Below the pieces are notes generated by a model. That model worked only from the letters and a program-made list of their open reading frames with translations, did no database searches and was not told the origin of the DNA. From Rhinopithecimicrobium faecis (GTDB lineage Bacteria; Bacteroidota; Bacteroidia; Sphingobacteriales; Sphingobacteriaceae), in contig JAGKSB010000003.1 in NCBI GenBank assembly GCA_017942165.1, forward strand, positions 1 through 64,000: a DNA stretch of 64,000 bases, read 5' to 3'. Of the stretch, positions 61,715 through 64,000 are shown piece after piece. The stretch's first letter is position 1. The number at the start of each line of letters is the position of its first letter. A program made the translations under genes and the position numbers.

Positions 61715-63031
61715 ATGAATTTTAAAAAAGTAACATTAACTATTCTTACGACCTTTCTGATGTGCTCAGCGGCCTGGGCACAGAGCTCTGCAGAATTGCA
61801 GAAGCAACGGGAACGCCTAAATCGGGAGATCGCTGAGCTGCAGAAAACAATCCGCTCTACAGCAAATGAAAAGATGCTGTCGCAGAAACAAGTCAATGCT
61901 TTATCTACGCAGCTAAATCTTCGTGAACAAAAGATCAGTACGATAAGCTCTGAGCTAAAACTTATAAATAATCAGATTGCCGCGAATAATACGGAAGTAA
62001 AAAACCTTATTGCTCAGCTCGAGAAGCTGCGTCAGGATTACGAGAAAATGATTCTTTTTGCATTCAGAAATAAGAATGCCTACAATAAGATGATGTTTAT
62101 ATTCGCTGCCAATGATTTTAATCAAGGCTTTAAGCGCGTAAAATATTTGCAGCAATTTAATGATTCTCGAAAGATCCGTGCGAAGGAAATTGCCGATACA
62201 CAAAATAAAATACGCCAAAAAATAGCGCAGCTAGAGGCTGATAAGAAGAAACATCAAACGCTTATTAATGAGCAACAGGGTGAAAAAAATATTATTGCCA
62301 AGGAGCGCTCAACGCATTCGCAGGTGCTTTCGCAGTTGCTAACTCAAGAGCGTGGGTTCAAGCGTGAACTGACTAAGAAGCAGCAGGAAGATCGCCGACT
62401 AGCATCAGCTATTCAGTCCGCTATTCGTCGCGAGATTGCCGAAGCCCGCCGTAAGGAGGAGGCGCGTCGCCGTGCTGAGGAAGCTGCCGCAGAAGCACGT
62501 CGTGCTGCTGCAGCAGGCGCTAAAGCGAAGCCAGGGGATAAGAAAACGCCAACCACCACGCCGACGACGACCACAAGGAAGTCCGATTCTGAAGTGTTAC
62601 GTGCTACGCCAGAAGCAGCAAAATTATCCGCTGACTTAAAATCTAACCGCGGAAGACTTCCATGGCCCGTGTCCAATGGAAATATTATTCAGCACTATGG
62701 TGTAGATCGCGTAGGAAGAAATGTTACAGTAAACCACGAAAATATAAAAATTCGTACCAACACAGGAGCGGCAGCAAAGTCCGTCTTTGCGGGTACGGTA
62801 ACCCGTACTTTAACGGTTTCTGGTAACAAAGTTGTGATTATCTCCCATGGAGATATCTTTACAGCCTATGGTAATTTAAGTAGCTTCTCCGTGTCTGAGG
62901 GCCAAAAAGTGAGTGCAGGGCAAACGCTTGGGGTTGTAGGTACAGACGAGGAAGCAGGAATATCCGTCTTGGAATTCTCGATGTATCAAGGGATGTCAAC
63001 TTTAAATCCAGAGTCTTGGTTATCACGTTAA
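61715..63031 (+). CDS. envC: EnvC-like murein hydrolase activator
   Basis: 438 residues. Signal peptide 1-22 (…SAAWAQ), a long coiled coil 23-250 (for example LNREIAELQKTIRSTANEKMLSQKQVNALSTQL and heavily Arg/Glu/Ala-rich 225-255), a Pro/Thr linker and an M23/LytM domain from ~335. In that domain the zinc-binding H-x(3)-D and H-x-H residues are not intact: the final segment reads LEFSMYQGMSTLNP. As in E. coli EnvC this suggests an activator of an amidase rather than a peptidase. Third gene of the envelope cluster. Confidence 0.88.
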   Translation: MNFKKVTLTILTTFLMCSAAWAQSSAELQKQRERLNREIAELQKTIRSTANEKMLSQKQVNALSTQLNLREQKISTISSELKLINNQIAANNTEVKNLIAQLEKLRQDYEKMILFAFRNKNAYNKMMFIFAANDFNQGFKRVKYLQQFNDSRKIRAKEIADTQNKIRQKIAQLEADKKKHQTLINEQQGEKNIIAKERSTHSQVLSQLLTQERGFKRELTKKQQEDRRLASAIQSAIRREIAEARRKEEARRRAEEAAAEARRAAAAGAKAKPGDKKTPTTTPTTTTRKSDSEVLRATPEAAKLSADLKSNRGRLPWPVSNGNIIQHYGVDRVGRNVTVNHENIKIRTNTGAAAKSVFAGTVTRTLTVSGNKVVIISHGDIFTAYGNLSSFSVSEGQKVSAGQTLGVVGTDEEAGISVLEFSMYQGMSTLNPESWLSR

Positions 63032-63049
63032 ATAATTAAAAAAAAAATG

Positions 63050-63057
63050 TACATTTG
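63050..63057 (+). promoter_or_regulatory. -7 element for tatA
   Basis: TACATTTG fits TAnnTTTG, leaving a leader of about 65 bases before the ATG at 63130. Confidence 0.5.
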
Positions 63058-63129
63058 TTATATGTATTCTTCTAGAAGAGTACATATAGCAAATTGTAGA
63101 AAGTTCGAATAAAAGATAAATTATAGATT

Positions 63130-63324
63130 ATGTTCACATCAGGAATGTTATTTTTAGGAACGCAAGAAATTATATTAATTGTCGTAGGTGTTCTTTTGTT
63201 ATTTGGGGGTAAAAAAATTCCAGAATTAATGCGTGGCTTAGGTCGTGGTGTTAAGGAATTTAAAGAAGGACAGAATGAGAGTACTTCGGAGCCAACAAAG
63301 CAAGACGTAAATGAAACTAAATAA
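63130..63324 (+). CDS. tatA: Twin-arginine translocase subunit TatA
   Basis: 64 residues. One membrane helix ([39 protein letters not shown]) with the [11 protein letters not shown] hinge and amphipathic helix of TatA/TatE, then a short acidic tail. Part of the pore that moves folded proteins with RR signals. tatC is not in the window. Its own promoter and terminator enclose it. Confidence 0.94.
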   Translation: MFTSGMLFLGTQEIILIVVGVLLLFGGKKIPELMRGLGRGVKEFKEGQNESTSEPTKQDVNETK

Positions 63325-63343
63325 ATAGTAACTTTACTATTTA

Positions 63344-63376
63344 AAATAAGACTTTATGCTACATAAAGTCTTATTT
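63344..63376 (+). terminator. Terminator after tatA
   Basis: AAATAAGACTTTATG - CTA - CATAAAGTCTTATTT, followed by a weak T-rich tail (CTGTTT). Confidence 0.8.
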
Positions 63377-63466
63377 CTGTTTATAGGGAAATTATATTTC
63401 CTATAAAATAAAGTCAAAAGCCTGTGTATAAGCATGTTTTTGTATTTTTTCACTAAAAAATAGGAA

Positions 63467-64000
63467 ATGAATTATAAAAATATGTCTTTCCTTGCCTTGT
63501 CAACAATCTTCGGTTTCCTAACCGTGCAAGCGCAAGACGATAATATTCGTGCTATCAACGACTCTACGCAATCTACCATATTGCATTCAACGGAGAAGCA
63601 GATTCAAAGTATTTTCCAGCAGCTTGACAGCATTAAGTTTGTCTATGCTGGAGAGAAAAATGTAGATGATGTTATCTTTGATATCGAAGATGTACATTAT
63701 GTACGTCGTCTCAATGCACTGCAGCGTGAAATAGCCCTAAACTATAATGCGCATGTGCGCAATTACATCGACTTATACAGCACCAAACGCTATCAAAGTC
63801 ATCTTACGAAGATGATGGGCCTAAGTCAATATTATTTTCCAATCTTTGAGAAAGCTTTATCGGATATTGGTGTACCCACAGAATTAAAATACCTCGCTAT
63901 TGTAGAGTCGGCTTTAAATCCGCATGCCGTTTCTCGTGTTGGCGCTACGGGACCTTGGCAGTTTATGCATGGTACGGCAAAGGGTTACGACCTGACGATG
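63467..64000 (+). CDS. Lytic transglycosylase, MltD-like (5' part, runs off the window)
   Basis: The first 178 codons, starting at ATG 63467, open to the right edge. A signal peptide (MNYKNMSFLALSTIFGFLTVQAQ) is followed by a helical part with FDIEDVHYVRRLNALQRE. The catalytic domain begins at about 128: LKYLAIVESALNPHAVSRVGATGPWQFMHGTAKGYDLTM, with the catalytic Glu in VESALNP and the GPWQFM motif. It cuts peptidoglycan like the enzyme at 3965, but its N-terminal arrangement is nearer to full MltD; LysM repeats would be to the right. Confidence 0.9.
   Translation, partial: MNYKNMSFLALSTIFGFLTVQAQDDNIRAINDSTQSTILHSTEKQIQSIFQQLDSIKFVYAGEKNVDDVIFDIEDVHYVRRLNALQREIALNYNAHVRNYIDLYSTKRYQSHLTKMMGLSQYYFPIFEKALSDIGVPTELKYLAIVESALNPHAVSRVGATGPWQFMHGTAKGYDLTM

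Overview
The window is a piece of chromosome from a member of the Bacteroidota, most likely the Sphingobacteriales (the family-level guess is inference). The sequence is moderately AT-rich. Many genes have the Bacteroidota sigma factor -7 element TAnnTTTG close upstream instead of an E. coli-type -10. Families largely confined to this phylum are present: DUF4397 and DUF4292 lipoproteins, an OMP_b-brl-type TonB receptor, a type IX-like C-terminal tail, a long-form IspG, and an atp operon without the beta and epsilon genes. Gene content is almost entirely housekeeping. I see no insertion sequence, prophage, CRISPR array or defence island.

Layout. 1-160: 3' end of an rRNA operon (5S rRNA and terminator). 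0.3-9.2 kb: radical SAM protein, MazG-like pyrophosphohydrolase, an RluB-type pseudouridine synthase with 14 tandem 30-bp repeats, a lytic transglycosylase, the ftsK-lolA pair and a DUF4397 lipoprotein. 9.3-19 kb: tyrS, a permease, rlmF, kup, a small sorting-tail protein and ispG. 19-27 kb: an MlaE/MlaF-type lipid ABC transporter, an rRNA methyltransferase, a 596-residue protein of unknown function, purU, parE and a cupin. 27-31 kb: an imelysin-like lipoprotein and a PIF1-type helicase. 30.8-36.6 kb: ATP synthase genes for accessory proteins and subunits a, c, b, delta, alpha and gamma. 36.7-48 kb: clpS, a TonB-family receptor, a DUF1080 protein, a YjjG-type nucleotidase, a histidine kinase/response regulator pair, hemE-hemJ, gabD and ribBA. 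48-55.5 kb: LptF/G permease, START-like protein, two identical tRNA-Met(CAU) genes flanking a 60-residue peptide gene, an AraC regulator with a YcaC-type hydrolase, an NTF2-like lipoprotein, undecaprenol/diacylglycerol kinase, a HAD hydrolase and GDP-fucose synthase. 55.5-64 kb: a 490-bp non-coding region rich in DnaA boxes, the rplM-rpsI-rpsB-tsf operon, a TPR protein, DUF4292 lipoprotein and EnvC cluster, tatA, and the start of a second lytic transglycosylase.

Functional links visible in the layout: ftsK and lolA are translationally coupled (ATGA overlap); the two Mla-type genes are 1 nt apart; hemE and hemJ are consecutive haem-pathway steps; the kinase and regulator overlap; the TPR, DUF4292 and EnvC genes form an envelope cluster. 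Nearly every convergent gene pair is separated by a strong bidirectional hairpin terminator.

The observations most worth a second look are the DnaA-box cluster (candidate replication origin or DnaA-binding locus) at 55.54-55.94 kb, the 596-residue unknown protein, the repeat array in the pseudouridine synthase, the hairpin between atpE and atpF, and the duplicated tRNA-Met units around a small peptide gene. Nothing here is clearly a new multi-gene system.
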